The notes under the pieces are model-generated. The model was not told the origin of the DNA. It did not search any database and worked only from the letters and a program-made list of their open reading frames with translations. 64,000 nucleotides of DNA from Paenibacillus humicola. Its GTDB lineage: Bacteria; Bacillota; Bacilli; Paenibacillales; Paenibacillaceae. Where the stretch lies: contig NZ_JAQGPL010000001.1 in NCBI RefSeq assembly GCF_028826105.1, positions 2,940,501-3,004,500 on the forward strand, written 5' to 3'. Made by a program: the position numbers and the translations under genes. Positions 18,601 to 27,959 of the stretch are shown here, in pieces (positions within the stretch are counted from its first letter, which is position 1; every line of letters begins with the position of its first letter).

Positions 18601-21600
18601 CTCCCCGCACTTCGATCGAACAGACACTGGCTTCGATCTGGGAGCAGGTTTTACAGGTTCGACCCATAGGAACGGAAGATAATTTCTTTGCGGTCGGCGG
18701 CGACTCCATCTTAAGCATTCGGATTTTAGGCGAAATGCGCAAACAGGGCTATAGCGTGACGGTTCAAGATCTGTTTCGCTGCCAGACCGTTCACGAGTTG
18801 GCTGTTGCGATCGAAGGAGCAGACGGGACTGAAGCCCAGCTGCCTGTAATCGCACCTTTCCAACTGCTTATAGAAGAGGACCGGGCCCGCATGCCTGCAG
18901 GCGTTGCCGACGCCTACCCAATGACCAAGCTTCAAGAGGGAATGCTGTTTCACAGCAGCTATCGTCAAGATTCCATGACGTACTTGAACGTGTCTTCGTA
19001 CCATTTGAAGGCTCCGTTTGACCTGCAGGCATGGGAACGAGCGATCAACGTTTTGATGCACGATCATCCCGTTTTACGGACCTCGTTCGATTTAACGGGT
19101 TACAGCCGGCCGATGCAGCTGGTCCATGAACAGGTAGAAGCGCCGTTCGAAGTGAGCGATCTCCGCCATCTGTCCTTATCGCAGCAGGAGCAATGGCTGT
19201 CGGACTGGATGGGGAAGAAAGAAACGACTTCTTTTGACTGGGCCAAGGCCCCGTTATTTCGAATCGTCGTTCATCTTCGCTCGCAGCGGACCTTTCAATT
19301 CACCTGCATTGAACATCACGCGATTTTAGACGGATGGAGCGCCGCATCCTTATTTGCCGAAGTCTTCCGTCTGTACGTCGATTTCATGAATGGCCACGAA
19401 AAGGAACAGCCGGCTCCGCAAGCCGAATTCCGCGAATATGTCGCACTGGAGAGCGAAGCCTTGCAGTCCGGGGAGCATCGGCAATTCTGGCAGGAGCAGC
19501 TGTCGTCATTCCCGTTCAACGAGATTCCCCGCTGGCGAAAGACGAGAACGCAGCGGCAGGCCCGGATATGCGAGAAGCGGGTCGAACTCCCGATCGACCT
19601 GTCCCGTTCGTTGAAAGAGCTTGCCGGGCAGATGAGAATGCCATTAAAAAGCCTGCTGCTCGCCGCACATCTCCGCGTGCTTCAGGCGGTTACCGGACAG
19701 ACCGAGGTGATGACGGGGGTGCCGTTTAACGGTCGCGCGGAAGGACGCGACGGCGAACGAACGTTCGGACTTTTCCTTAACGCGCTGCCGTTTGGGGCCG
19801 CGCTGTCCGGCGGTACTTGGACGGAGCTTATCGGCCAATTATTTGAACAAGAGCAGACCTATTTGCGATACCGGCATTATCCGATGGCGCAAATTCAGCA
19901 GGACATGGGCGGAGATCCTTTATATGAAGTCATCTTTAACTACACGCATTTTCATGTACTCGATTCGCTGCGGCAGTTAAGCGATTTCGAGGTGCTGGAG
20001 TTTTCGGAGCGAACGGTTAACAATTTTGCATTGTCCGCAGAATTCGCGTTAAATGAGCAGGATCGGCTGCAACTGTTGATTCAATGGGATCAAAGCCAAT
20101 TTTGCGAGGAACAAATCGATCAGATGGCCGGTTATTATCGGAAGGCTTTGGCGTTCATGACCCAGGATCCCTTGGCACGCTATGAGGAGCAGGACTTGTT
20201 ATCGGAATCGGAAAGAGCGCAGATCATAACGGTATTCAACCCGTCCGAACCCGAAAACGAGCTGGCTGTCTTGCGAGCCAAGACCATCCATCAATGGTTC
20301 GAAGATCAAGCGGCAAAAACACCCGATCAGATCGCCGTTGTCTATGAAGGGCAGCGGCTGACTTATCGGGAGCTGAACGAAGAAGCCAATCGAATTGCCC
20401 GTCTGCTGCGTGCCAAAGGTGTTGGGCGGGAATCGATTGTAGGCATTATGCTTGAGCGCTCGATTGAGATGGCTGTCGGTACGCTGGCCATTTTAAAAGC
20501 GGGGGGCACTTATTTGCCGATCGATCCGGAGTATCCTGCAGAGCGAATCGAATATTTGCTTGCGGACAGCAGCGCGCGCTTGTTGTTAACTAAACAGGAA
20601 TGGATCGAACGCTTCCAATATAATGGCGAAATCGTCGATTTGTACCGCCCGTCGTGGGAAGCGCAAAATCCGCAAAATTTACCTCCTGTGAATTCGTCGT
20701 CGGATTTGGCTTACATCATCTATACGTCGGGTTCGACCGGAAAGCCGAAAGGCGTCATGATCGAACACCGCAATGTGCTTCGGCTCGTCATCCATCAGGA
20801 TTTTATCGACTTCCTGCCGGGTGAGCGTCTGTTGATGACGGGGAACTTTGCCTTCGATATCTCCACGCTGGAAATATGGGGGCCGTTATTGAACGGGATG
20901 ACGCTTCATTTACTGAATAAAGAGAAGCTGCTCGATCCCGCCAAGATCGAGCGTGAATTAGCGGACAATCGAATCGATATCGTTCATCTGGTCTCTCCGT
21001 TGTTTAGTCAGTTATCGAAAGAGAACCCGGCGATGTTTGCTGCGGTCAAGACGCTATTGGTAGGCGGCGATGTCGTATCGGCAAGCCATGTGAACGAAGT
21101 GAGAAAACATTGTCCGCAGCTGAAGGTGATCCACTCGTACGGACCGACGGAAAATACAACCTTCTCCACAACGTATCATGTGAATCGCGATTTCGATTCT
21201 TCGCTTCCGATCGGCAAACCGCTGCGGTATTCAACGGCTTACGTCGTGGATCCCAAGACGGGATTGCTGCGTCCGGTCGGCGTACCCGGCGAATTGTGGG
21301 TCGGCGGAGAAGGCGTTGCGAGAGGGTACTTCAATCAGCCGGAACTGACGAGCGAGAAGTTTATCCCGAGCCCGTTCCAAGCCGCGGAGAAGCTTTATCA
21401 AACAGGGGACCTGGTCCGTTGGCTCGAGGACGGAACGCTGGAGTTTCTCGGACGGATTGACCAACAGGTCAAAATCCGCGGCTATCGGGTGGAGGTTAGC
21501 GAGATCGAGTACCGCCTCCTGCAGCTGGATCAAGTAAAAGAAGCGGTGGTTATTGCGAGAGAAGATAAGCAGGATAAATATTTATGCGCCTACTTGACAA

Positions 21601-24600
21601 GCCCGGTGCCGTTATCCGCGTCCGTTCTGCGCGAGCATCTTGCACAATCCTTGCCTGATTTTATGATTCCAAGCTTTTTTGTACAGCTTGAGCAGATTCC
21701 GCTGACCGCTCATGGCAAAGTGGACCGGAAGCAATTGCCCGAGCCTCAAACAGGAGGAGACCTGGAACAAGACTTCGTCGAGCCTCGCAACGAGCGGGAA
21801 AATGAACTCGCGCAGGTATGGCGGGAAGTTCTCGGTCTCGAACGGATCAGCGTCCGGGACTCGTTCTTCGCTTTAGGCGGTCACTCTTTGAAGGCTACGA
21901 TCCTTGTCAGTAAATTACGCAAGCAATTGCAGGCGGAAATCGAGATTAAAGATATTTTTACGTATCAGACGATCGAAAAACTGGCTGCATACGTTTCTGA
22001 GGCGCAGCCTATACGGCACTTGCCGATTTCGGCAGTCGAGCCTCGAGATTACTACCCGGCATCCTCGGCGCAGCGGCGAATGTTTACCTTGGACAGGATG
22101 ATCGAGAACAAGCTGCTGTATACCATTCCGATTGCCGTTCGAATGAAGGGGAATATCGATCGTACGCGATTCGAAGCCTGCTGGCAGAAGCTGATCGAGC
22201 GCCACGAAACGCTGCGCACCGGGTTCGAGCTCACTCACGGCGAAGTGGTCCAGCATATTCATCCGGCGGTACCTTTCACGGTCGATTTTATTCCGGTTTC
22301 CCCTGAAGCCGAAGCGGACCGGCTGCAAAGTCTTGCTGCGAAACCGTTTGACTTGAAGATGGCCCCGCTTTTTCGGGCAACCGTTTTGACACGGACGGAT
22401 TCGGATTTTATCCTTGTCCTGAATATGCATCATATTATATCGGATGAAGCTACAATCGGAATCCTCCTGCGCGAATTCATGGATCTCTATGAAGGACGAA
22501 CGCTAGCTGAAACAACCATTCAATATAAAGACTATGCGTCCTGGCACAATGCGCTTCTTGAATCAGAAGAAATGAAGCAGCATGAAACGTATTGGGTAAA
22601 CCGGTTTACGGGCGACGAAATCCCCGTACTCCAGCTGCCGGCGGATTTCCAGCGTCCCGCTGTAAAAACCTACGAGGGGAATTCGCTATCGTTTACTGTG
22701 GACGCTTCCGCGGCCGACGGTTTAAAGTCACTGACGAAAATGACGGGAACGACGAACTATATGGTGCTGATGGCTGCTTTTAATGTCCTGCTCGCCAAAT
22801 ACAGCCGTCAGGATGACGTGGTAATCGGCACGCCGGTCGCCGGCCGAACGCACGCGGACGTGGAGCATGTAGCGGGAATGTTCGTCAATACGCTGGCGAT
22901 TCGGACGAAGTTGCAAAGCGGCAAGACCTTTTTACAGGTTGTCGAAGAGGTGAAGGCGGCAGCGTTAGCGGCTTTCCGTCATCAGGATTATCCGTTCGAG
23001 CTGCTGGTCGATCAATTGAAAGTAAAAAGGGATCCGGGCCGAAATCCCATCTTCGACGTGATGTTTTCGATGGAGTACCCGGATATTCCGCAAAGCGATT
23101 CCCATACTCTTCTTTTAGAGCCCTTTGATGCGCCTTATCCGTACTCAAAATTTGATCTCAGCTTATATGTGCGGGAAATGGGTGGACAGCTCCAGTTTAC
23201 GTTCCACTATTCGACGGCGCTGTTTGCACAAGAAACGATGGAACGGATGACCGGGCACTTCCGGCGGATTTTGCAGTCCGTTCTCGCGCATCCTGAGCGG
23301 CGTCTGGCCGACATCGAAATGATGACGGAGATGGAAAAACGACGGATCCTGATCGACCTCAACGAAACGGATGTGCCGATTCCATCCGATCGGACCGTTC
23401 ATCGGCTGTTCGAAGAGCAGGCGGGCAGAACGCCGCATAAGACCGCCGTTGTTCATCGGGAAACGAGCCTTACCTATTTTCAGGTAAACGAACGGGCGAA
23501 TCGGCTGGCGTGGCGGCTTCGCGAGCTGGGTGTGAATAACGGGACGATCGTGGGCGTAATGCTTGAGCGATCGGCCCAGGTCATCATCGGGATCTTGGGA
23601 ATCTTGAAGGCGGGCGGAGCTTATGTTCCGGTGGATCCGGAGCTTCCGACGGAACGCATCCGCTATTTTTTGGAAGATAGCGGCGCGGATGTGCTGATTA
23701 CCGAAAGCAGCTTGCTGGATAGGTCCGACTACGAAGGTCAAGTTGTCGAGATCGACGATGATTCGCTGAACCGTCAACCCGCTACAAATCCGGAGAGCGG
23801 GAGCCGGCCGGACGACCTCATGTATGTCATCTACACATCCGGCAGCACGGGCAAGCCCAAAGGCGTGATGGTCGAGCATCGCAGCATGGTCAACTATGTC
23901 GCATGGTTTACCGAGACGGCGAAGCTGCATGCCGGCGATCGTACGATTTTGCTCTCATCCTATGCTTTTGATCTAGGCTACACCAGCTTGTATTCGTCCT
24001 TGCTGAACGGCTGCGCCATTCATATCGCCGATCAAGACTTGGTGCGAAATCCGGAGGCGTTATTATCGTACTTGGGCGAGCACAAAATTAGTTATCTTAA
24101 AGGGACGCCGTCGCTCTTCCGCATGATGCTGCATGTTGCTTCAAGGCACTGGCAGGAAACCGACCGATACTTGCGGTTAGTGGTGTTAGGCGGCGAAGCG
24201 ATGAATGCGGAAGACGTCAGAGGCTTCCTTCAGACGCATCCGCAGGTTCAAATCCTCAACCATTACGGTCCGACGGAAACCTGTGTCGGAGCTATAGCAG
24301 GATTTGTAGACTCGGAGCAGCTCGCAAACCGTAACCATGTCCCTATCGGGAAACCGATCAACAATGCGAAAATTTACATTTTGGATGATGAGCTTCAGGC
24401 TGTGCCTGCCGGTATTCCCGGCGAACTGTTCATCTCGGGGGCAGGGCTTGCGAGAGGCTACCTGCATCGTCCGGACCTGACGAAAGAGCGGTTTGTACCG
24501 AGTCCCTTTGTGGAAGGGGAACGGCTTTACCGTGCCGGAGATATCGTGCGACTGCTGCCCGATCAGCAGATCGAATTTATGGGCCGTGTCGATCATCAGG

Positions 24601-25739
24601 TGAAAATTCGAGGTTACCGGGTCGAGCTTGAAGAAATCGAAAGCCACCTGCTGCAGCACCCGTCGATCCATCAAGCGGCGGTCATCTGCAGCGACCGTCA
24701 ATCGTTAATCGCTTATATCGTCGCTGAAGAAGCGTTTACGCTAGCCGCTCTGAGGGATTATTTGGCGAAGAAAATACCGGATTACATGATTCCGGCCCAA
24801 TTTGCGGCAGTTGACCGGATCCCGCTAACGCCGAACGGGAAAATCGATCGTCGCGCCTTGCCCGAGATCGAAGAAATGATCGGGATGGAAACCGAGCCCT
24901 CATCGCCAATGGATCAAGTCGAACGAGACCTCATTCAATTCTGGGAACAGGTGCTCGGGATGAAGGGAGTTGGGGTTCATACGAACTTCTTCGATATCGG
25001 GGGGAACTCGATGTCGTTAATCCAACTGCATAGTCTCATCGAACCCAAATACCTTAGCGTGACGGTGACCCATCTATTCGCTTACCCTTCGATTTCGAAA
25101 TTAGCGGCATTTATTCGGCAGTCCGCGTTCCAGGGGCGGCAGCCAGGCATACAAGCTATTCCGTATGCCGAAGAATACTTCGCCGGAGCAAACGGACTAG
25201 ACGGTACGTTTCATTTCACATTAGATGGCAAGCTGTATGCGCGCGTGTTTGATATGGCCGGGAACATGCAATTGGAACCGTCAGCGGTCATGCTTGCTTT
25301 ATATCTCTATCTGCATGCCGAGCTTTCCGAGCAGAATCAGGTGACGATTCCAACGATTACAGGCTGGAACGATAACATTCGTTTCGTCACGATTGATTTA
25401 AGCCGGGTCGAGCAGATATCGGATCTGCTTCAAATCGTACAAGCTCAGTTAAACGAAGCGGACTCCCAGAATGATGTGAGGTTATCGCTTATGGGCCCGG
25501 TTAGCGAAAAGCATGCTTTGGTTCCCGGTTTTATGCGCAATCGCGGGCTAGACTTGGAGAAGAAGTTTGCCGAGCACTGCGACCTGCTGCTGGTGCTTCA
25601 CGAGCACCCCGAGCATATGGAAGTGGAATGTAAGTATAAGGCTCGTTTAAACAAAGCGAAAGTGCTGGAAATGATGCAGCAATATGTACAAATCGTTCAA
25701 GCCATGGCGGAACAATTCGAACCGAGCATCGGTCGATAA
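15621..25739 (+). CDS. Three-module NRPS: C-A(Thr)-PCP-C-A(Hpg/Gly-like)-PCP-C-A(Asp)-PCP plus half C domain
   Basis: 3372 residues. Module 1: C with HHSITDG (His154-Gly160), A with its A3 motif at 627, PCP GGDSIL (Ser1029); code D-F-W-N-I-G-M-V-H-K, the standard Thr code. Module 2: C with HHAILDG (1232-1238), A3 motif at 1698, PCP GGHSLK (Ser2089); code D-I-L-H-L-G-S-T-F-K, between Gly (DILQLG) and Hpg (DIFHLG) patterns. Module 3: C with HHIISDE (2270-2276), A3 motif at 2735, PCP GGNSMS (Ser3130); code D-L-T-K-V-G-H-V-G-K, an Asp code. Residues about 3165-3372 are a lone C-terminal lobe of a condensation domain. There is no epimerase, no methyltransferase and no thioesterase. ATG 15621 has AAGGAG upstream. 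Confidence 0.93.
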   Translation: MSEQNRQTNQQDQSEPEQFYVFPASDVQQSQWFFHEMAPDNPMYNLPYLIRMQGALNREALEKSLQIVVDRHESLRTTFRMEQNRLVQLVSLEQPVSLPLSLAEPSSEMDQESRVQAWAAAEAGRLFDLRTGPLIRGRLLKVADEDHYLLLTLHHSITDGWSMAVLMQEWSEAYRCLAEDQPVETIERSIQYADFSEWQRERLESGEWAKQLAYWKRQLQGSPPLLPLPTDRNRPAVQSYRGDAFSLWIGPELKEAVTGFSRENGVTLFMTLFAAFQTLLYRYSGQDDLVVGTPIANRNQDGMKDVIGFVANTLALRSRIGEGWSFRQLVDHVRHVTLDAYDQQDVPFDKVVDELRIERSAAHSPLFQIMFVLQNHSAAAWDFPGIACKPIPLHTRTAKFDLTLTLEEATNGWACSFEYNTDLFDEETIRRMAQHYERLLQHGMEDPDQLLTRLRMVTKGEQAQEESRRHRNNREYSTEHAIHQLFEKRAAETPNAVAVVYEEKRYTYRELNERANQVAHELIGRGIASGSLVGICLERSLELIAAVIGVLKAGGAYVPLDPGMPADRLRFILEDSQVKALVTQQAVSGDLPSLTVPQIHLDTEWDKIVQQRTHNPDLPVAAGQFAYVIYTSGTTGKPKGVLVSHGNVTRLFAATEEKYRFTDRDVWTLYHSYAFDFSVWEIWGALLYGGKLVVVPYWISRSPEDFYRLLIGERVTVLNQTPSAFRQLIEVVKADPDSRRLSALRYVIFGGEALDLQSLRPWFEQYGDETPRLVNMYGITETTVHVTYRPITLADLEQGRGNEIGIPLPDLRVYVLDRHLQPVPTGVVGEMYVGGAGVTPGYLFRPELTAERFITSDAGERLYKTGDLARYLTSGELEYHGRTDHQVKIRGFRIELGEIESVLAQCPAIREAAVTVKEDRQIGSRIAAYVVYERNLSGTTNDDLRAYLSERLPDYMIPSTFIEVDAIPLNHNGKVDFLALPEPDFAKQSRNYTAPRTSIEQTLASIWEQVLQVRPIGTEDNFFAVGGDSILSIRILGEMRKQGYSVTVQDLFRCQTVHELAVAIEGADGTEAQLPVIAPFQLLIEEDRARMPAGVADAYPMTKLQEGMLFHSSYRQDSMTYLNVSSYHLKAPFDLQAWERAINVLMHDHPVLRTSFDLTGYSRPMQLVHEQVEAPFEVSDLRHLSLSQQEQWLSDWMGKKETTSFDWAKAPLFRIVVHLRSQRTFQFTCIEHHAILDGWSAASLFAEVFRLYVDFMNGHEKEQPAPQAEFREYVALESEALQSGEHRQFWQEQLSSFPFNEIPRWRKTRTQRQARICEKRVELPIDLSRSLKELAGQMRMPLKSLLLAAHLRVLQAVTGQTEVMTGVPFNGRAEGRDGERTFGLFLNALPFGAALSGGTWTELIGQLFEQEQTYLRYRHYPMAQIQQDMGGDPLYEVIFNYTHFHVLDSLRQLSDFEVLEFSERTVNNFALSAEFALNEQDRLQLLIQWDQSQFCEEQIDQMAGYYRKALAFMTQDPLARYEEQDLLSESERAQIITVFNPSEPENELAVLRAKTIHQWFEDQAAKTPDQIAVVYEGQRLTYRELNEEANRIARLLRAKGVGRESIVGIMLERSIEMAVGTLAILKAGGTYLPIDPEYPAERIEYLLADSSARLLLTKQEWIERFQYNGEIVDLYRPSWEAQNPQNLPPVNSSSDLAYIIYTSGSTGKPKGVMIEHRNVLRLVIHQDFIDFLPGERLLMTGNFAFDISTLEIWGPLLNGMTLHLLNKEKLLDPAKIERELADNRIDIVHLVSPLFSQLSKENPAMFAAVKTLLVGGDVVSASHVNEVRKHCPQLKVIHSYGPTENTTFSTTYHVNRDFDSSLPIGKPLRYSTAYVVDPKTGLLRPVGVPGELWVGGEGVARGYFNQPELTSEKFIPSPFQAAEKLYQTGDLVRWLEDGTLEFLGRIDQQVKIRGYRVEVSEIEYRLLQLDQVKEAVVIAREDKQDKYLCAYLTSPVPLSASVLREHLAQSLPDFMIPSFFVQLEQIPLTAHGKVDRKQLPEPQTGGDLEQDFVEPRNERENELAQVWREVLGLERISVRDSFFALGGHSLKATILVSKLRKQLQAEIEIKDIFTYQTIEKLAAYVSEAQPIRHLPISAVEPRDYYPASSAQRRMFTLDRMIENKLLYTIPIAVRMKGNIDRTRFEACWQKLIERHETLRTGFELTHGEVVQHIHPAVPFTVDFIPVSPEAEADRLQSLAAKPFDLKMAPLFRATVLTRTDSDFILVLNMHHIISDEATIGILLREFMDLYEGRTLAETTIQYKDYASWHNALLESEEMKQHETYWVNRFTGDEIPVLQLPADFQRPAVKTYEGNSLSFTVDASAADGLKSLTKMTGTTNYMVLMAAFNVLLAKYSRQDDVVIGTPVAGRTHADVEHVAGMFVNTLAIRTKLQSGKTFLQVVEEVKAAALAAFRHQDYPFELLVDQLKVKRDPGRNPIFDVMFSMEYPDIPQSDSHTLLLEPFDAPYPYSKFDLSLYVREMGGQLQFTFHYSTALFAQETMERMTGHFRRILQSVLAHPERRLADIEMMTEMEKRRILIDLNETDVPIPSDRTVHRLFEEQAGRTPHKTAVVHRETSLTYFQVNERANRLAWRLRELGVNNGTIVGVMLERSAQVIIGILGILKAGGAYVPVDPELPTERIRYFLEDSGADVLITESSLLDRSDYEGQVVEIDDDSLNRQPATNPESGSRPDDLMYVIYTSGSTGKPKGVMVEHRSMVNYVAWFTETAKLHAGDRTILLSSYAFDLGYTSLYSSLLNGCAIHIADQDLVRNPEALLSYLGEHKISYLKGTPSLFRMMLHVASRHWQETDRYLRLVVLGGEAMNAEDVRGFLQTHPQVQILNHYGPTETCVGAIAGFVDSEQLANRNHVPIGKPINNAKIYILDDELQAVPAGIPGELFISGAGLARGYLHRPDLTKERFVPSPFVEGERLYRAGDIVRLLPDQQIEFMGRVDHQVKIRGYRVELEEIESHLLQHPSIHQAAVICSDRQSLIAYIVAEEAFTLAALRDYLAKKIPDYMIPAQFAAVDRIPLTPNGKIDRRALPEIEEMIGMETEPSSPMDQVERDLIQFWEQVLGMKGVGVHTNFFDIGGNSMSLIQLHSLIEPKYLSVTVTHLFAYPSISKLAAFIRQSAFQGRQPGIQAIPYAEEYFAGANGLDGTFHFTLDGKLYARVFDMAGNMQLEPSAVMLALYLYLHAELSEQNQVTIPTITGWNDNIRFVTIDLSRVEQISDLLQIVQAQLNEADSQNDVRLSLMGPVSEKHALVPGFMRNRGLDLEKKFAEHCDLLLVLHEHPEHMEVECKYKARLNKAKVLEMMQQYVQIVQAMAEQFEPSIGR

Positions 25740-25861
25740 AGGAACGATGAACCGGACAAAGACCGTTCTTCATCGACCGTTCGATTCCAATGAATTGGAT
25801 GGAAGATGAAGAACTTGTCTTGGCCCGCGAAATGAAGTGACGGAAGGCGGGAGATCGACAG

Positions 25862-27127
25862 GTGAATTTCTCATTGTTCAGGCAGCGCGGCTTTGCCTTA
25901 TTAATTATATCGGAAGCGACTTCTTTGTTCGGCTCTTACTTCTTGAATGCGGCGCTCGCTCTTTACGTCCTTGGCTTAACGGGTTCGGCGGAGAAGTTCG
26001 CGTCCGTTCTCGCATTGGGAATGGTTCCCTATCTTATCGTGGGTCCGATTGCCGGTGTATTGGCGGATCGATTTAACAAGAAAATATGGATGATCGTGAT
26101 GGATGTCTTGCGAGGCATGCTCTGTTTGGTTTTGTTTGGGTACAGCTTGTTCGGGACGATTACGATGCCCTTCATCTATTTCGCGGTCCTATTTATATCC
26201 ACTTGCGAGATCTGTTATGGGCCAGTATTTATTTCACTGCTGCCAAGTGTCGTGAAAAAAGATGAGCTGGTCAGTGCCAATTCGTTCGAAAAAACGATCA
26301 ACGAAACCATGAAAATTTTGGCGCCTTTTCTTGGGACGCTGGTTTTCAGCTTGGCCGGCATCGGACCGGTTTTATTCGTAAACGGGATCACTTTTTTGAT
26401 CTCGGCTCTGGCGATCTCCTTGATGGCCATACCGAGAGTGGACAGCGCGGCAGCTAAACCGATCCGTCTGTTTCAAGATATGTGGGATGGGTTTAAAGTA
26501 TTTTTTATTGATAAACGAATCACCTCGATCGTATCGAATGCCTTTCTAACGCACTTTTTTATGTATCCGTTCATCCTGCTCGGTTTTCCGTATATCATCG
26601 TAACGTTACTCGGCGGGAGACAAACCGATTACGGTATCGTAGAAAGTATTTCTACAATCGGATCGATTCTGGCCATCTTCACGGTGCCGCCGATGAAGAA
26701 ATTCGGAGTCGCCAATAATATCGGAATCGGGATATTAGGCATGTGCGTCCCGATTATCCCTTTGTTATTTTTAGCCAATCCGAATTTTTTGGAACTTTTG
26801 AAGCTGAATGACAATTATCCGGTTCTTTTTTTCGGACTGATTAGTTTCCTGCTTTTCCTGGCCTTTAGCTTCTATCTCGTTTTTTTCGCTTCCTTCTATC
26901 AAACGGTGGTTCCAAGAGAGCTGTTCGGAAGGTATGGGGCGGGGATGATGGTATTGAACGGCGCAGGAAGACTGGTCGGATTTCTGATATTCGGTTATTT
27001 ATTCAGCCTTAATTCCTTACTGTATGCGGTTTTATTCTTCGGGATCGGCATGAGCTTAAAGATTGTCGTCCATATTCCGTTCATGACGATGACGAGAAAA
27101 ATCGAACAACAGCAGAGGTCGATGTGA
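25862..27127 (+). CDS. MFS exporter (EntS/MFS_3-like), probable product efflux
   Basis: A 421-residue membrane protein with about twelve hydrophobic segments and the MFS loop 2-3 motif GVLADRFNKKIWM (the D-R-F-K form typical of EntS/MefA-like MFS_3 exporters). It would export a small molecule across the cytoplasmic membrane by proton antiport. Its position, 122 bp after the last NRPS gene and overlapping the phosphopantetheinyl transferase gene by 4 bp, makes it the likely exporter or self-protection gene for the cluster product. GTG at 25862 is used, with GGCGGGAG upstream. Confidence 0.88.
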   Translation: MNFSLFRQRGFALLIISEATSLFGSYFLNAALALYVLGLTGSAEKFASVLALGMVPYLIVGPIAGVLADRFNKKIWMIVMDVLRGMLCLVLFGYSLFGTITMPFIYFAVLFISTCEICYGPVFISLLPSVVKKDELVSANSFEKTINETMKILAPFLGTLVFSLAGIGPVLFVNGITFLISALAISLMAIPRVDSAAAKPIRLFQDMWDGFKVFFIDKRITSIVSNAFLTHFFMYPFILLGFPYIIVTLLGGRQTDYGIVESISTIGSILAIFTVPPMKKFGVANNIGIGILGMCVPIIPLLFLANPNFLELLKLNDNYPVLFFGLISFLLFLAFSFYLVFFASFYQTVVPRELFGRYGAGMMVLNGAGRLVGFLIFGYLFSLNSLLYAVLFFGIGMSLKIVVHIPFMTMTRKIEQQQRSM

Positions 27128-27843
27128 GCGAGATCAAAACAGAGTCCATACTGAACATTTACTGGGTGCGGCTTCCGGAGGAGATCGACTTATCGGCATG
27201 GGAGTCCCGGTTAGGCTTATTGAATAAAGAAGAAAGAACGGTCTATGACCGCTATCTCACGGATCAGAAGAAGCTTGAATTTCTGGTTGGAAGATTATTG
27301 TTGAAATCGTTAATCGGGCGGCGGCTGGCGATTGAACCCGAGCGGGTAGCCTTTGTCAAAAACCCGTATGGAAAATTATATTTACACCCGAAATTCAACA
27401 ATGAAACGGGCAATGAACCGATTTATTTCAACTTGTCCCATTCCAAACGAATCGTTGCCTGCGTCATTTCATCGCTTGAGGAGGCGGGCATCGATGTGGA
27501 AAGCATGAGCCCGTCGCCCCCTTTGGATGTTATGCCTGTCGTCTTCGTGCATAGCGAACGAAATCTTATTGAAGCCGAATCGTCCTTGGCGAAGAAGAGG
27601 GAGGCGTTTTATACCGTCTGGACGAGGAAAGAAGCGGTGATGAAAGCGGTGGGGAAGGGCTTTTCGCATCCGCCGTTGTCGTTCTCCGTACCGGTCTACG
27701 ACGAACGGGCGGCCGACGAATATTATTTGTACTATACCTTCCGGCCGGTAAACGATGAAATTATTTCGATTGCCGCAAGCAGGAAAGCCGGGATTGAGAT
27801 AAAAATTGAATGCCGGGAAGTTCACGACTTAGAAGCGTTTTAA
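27124..27843 (+). CDS. Sfp-type 4'-phosphopantetheinyl transferase
   Basis: 239 residues with the Sfp-family landmarks: NLSHSKRIVACVIS, GIDVES (the Mg-binding Asp) and FYTVWTRKEAVMKAVGKG (the W-KEA-K-GKG signature). The enzyme transfers the phosphopantetheine arm of CoA to the carrier-domain serines (Ser728 of the PKS; Ser746, 1029, 2089 and 3130 of the NRPS proteins). The GTG start sits inside the end of the exporter gene (GTGA overlap), so it is translationally coupled and is the last gene of the cluster before a strong terminator. Confidence 0.95.
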   Translation: MSEIKTESILNIYWVRLPEEIDLSAWESRLGLLNKEERTVYDRYLTDQKKLEFLVGRLLLKSLIGRRLAIEPERVAFVKNPYGKLYLHPKFNNETGNEPIYFNLSHSKRIVACVISSLEEAGIDVESMSPSPPLDVMPVVFVHSERNLIEAESSLAKKREAFYTVWTRKEAVMKAVGKGFSHPPLSFSVPVYDERAADEYYLYYTFRPVNDEIISIAASRKAGIEIKIECREVHDLEAF

Positions 27844-27925
27844 AGAAGGGGGCGGAACCGTACATTCCTTATAATGATCGCTTGCAATGTAATGAAATTT
27901 CGTATAAATAGTCACCATACCGTAT

Positions 27926-27959
27926 AAAAAACCATCGCCATCATAGGCGATGGTTTTTT
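27926..27959 (+). terminator. Rho-independent terminator of the biosynthetic cluster
   Basis: CCATCGCC (27932-27939) and GGCGATGG (27946-27953) form a perfect stem with a 6-nt loop, flanked by A6 and T6, so it can act in both directions. It ends the cluster about 80 bp after the phosphopantetheinyl transferase stop. Confidence 0.92.

Noticed and set aside
23163..23930. 255-codon minus-strand frame inside the NRPS gene
   Set aside because: It lies wholly opposite the NRPS condensation and adenylation domains and its peptide is His/Arg-rich without family motifs.
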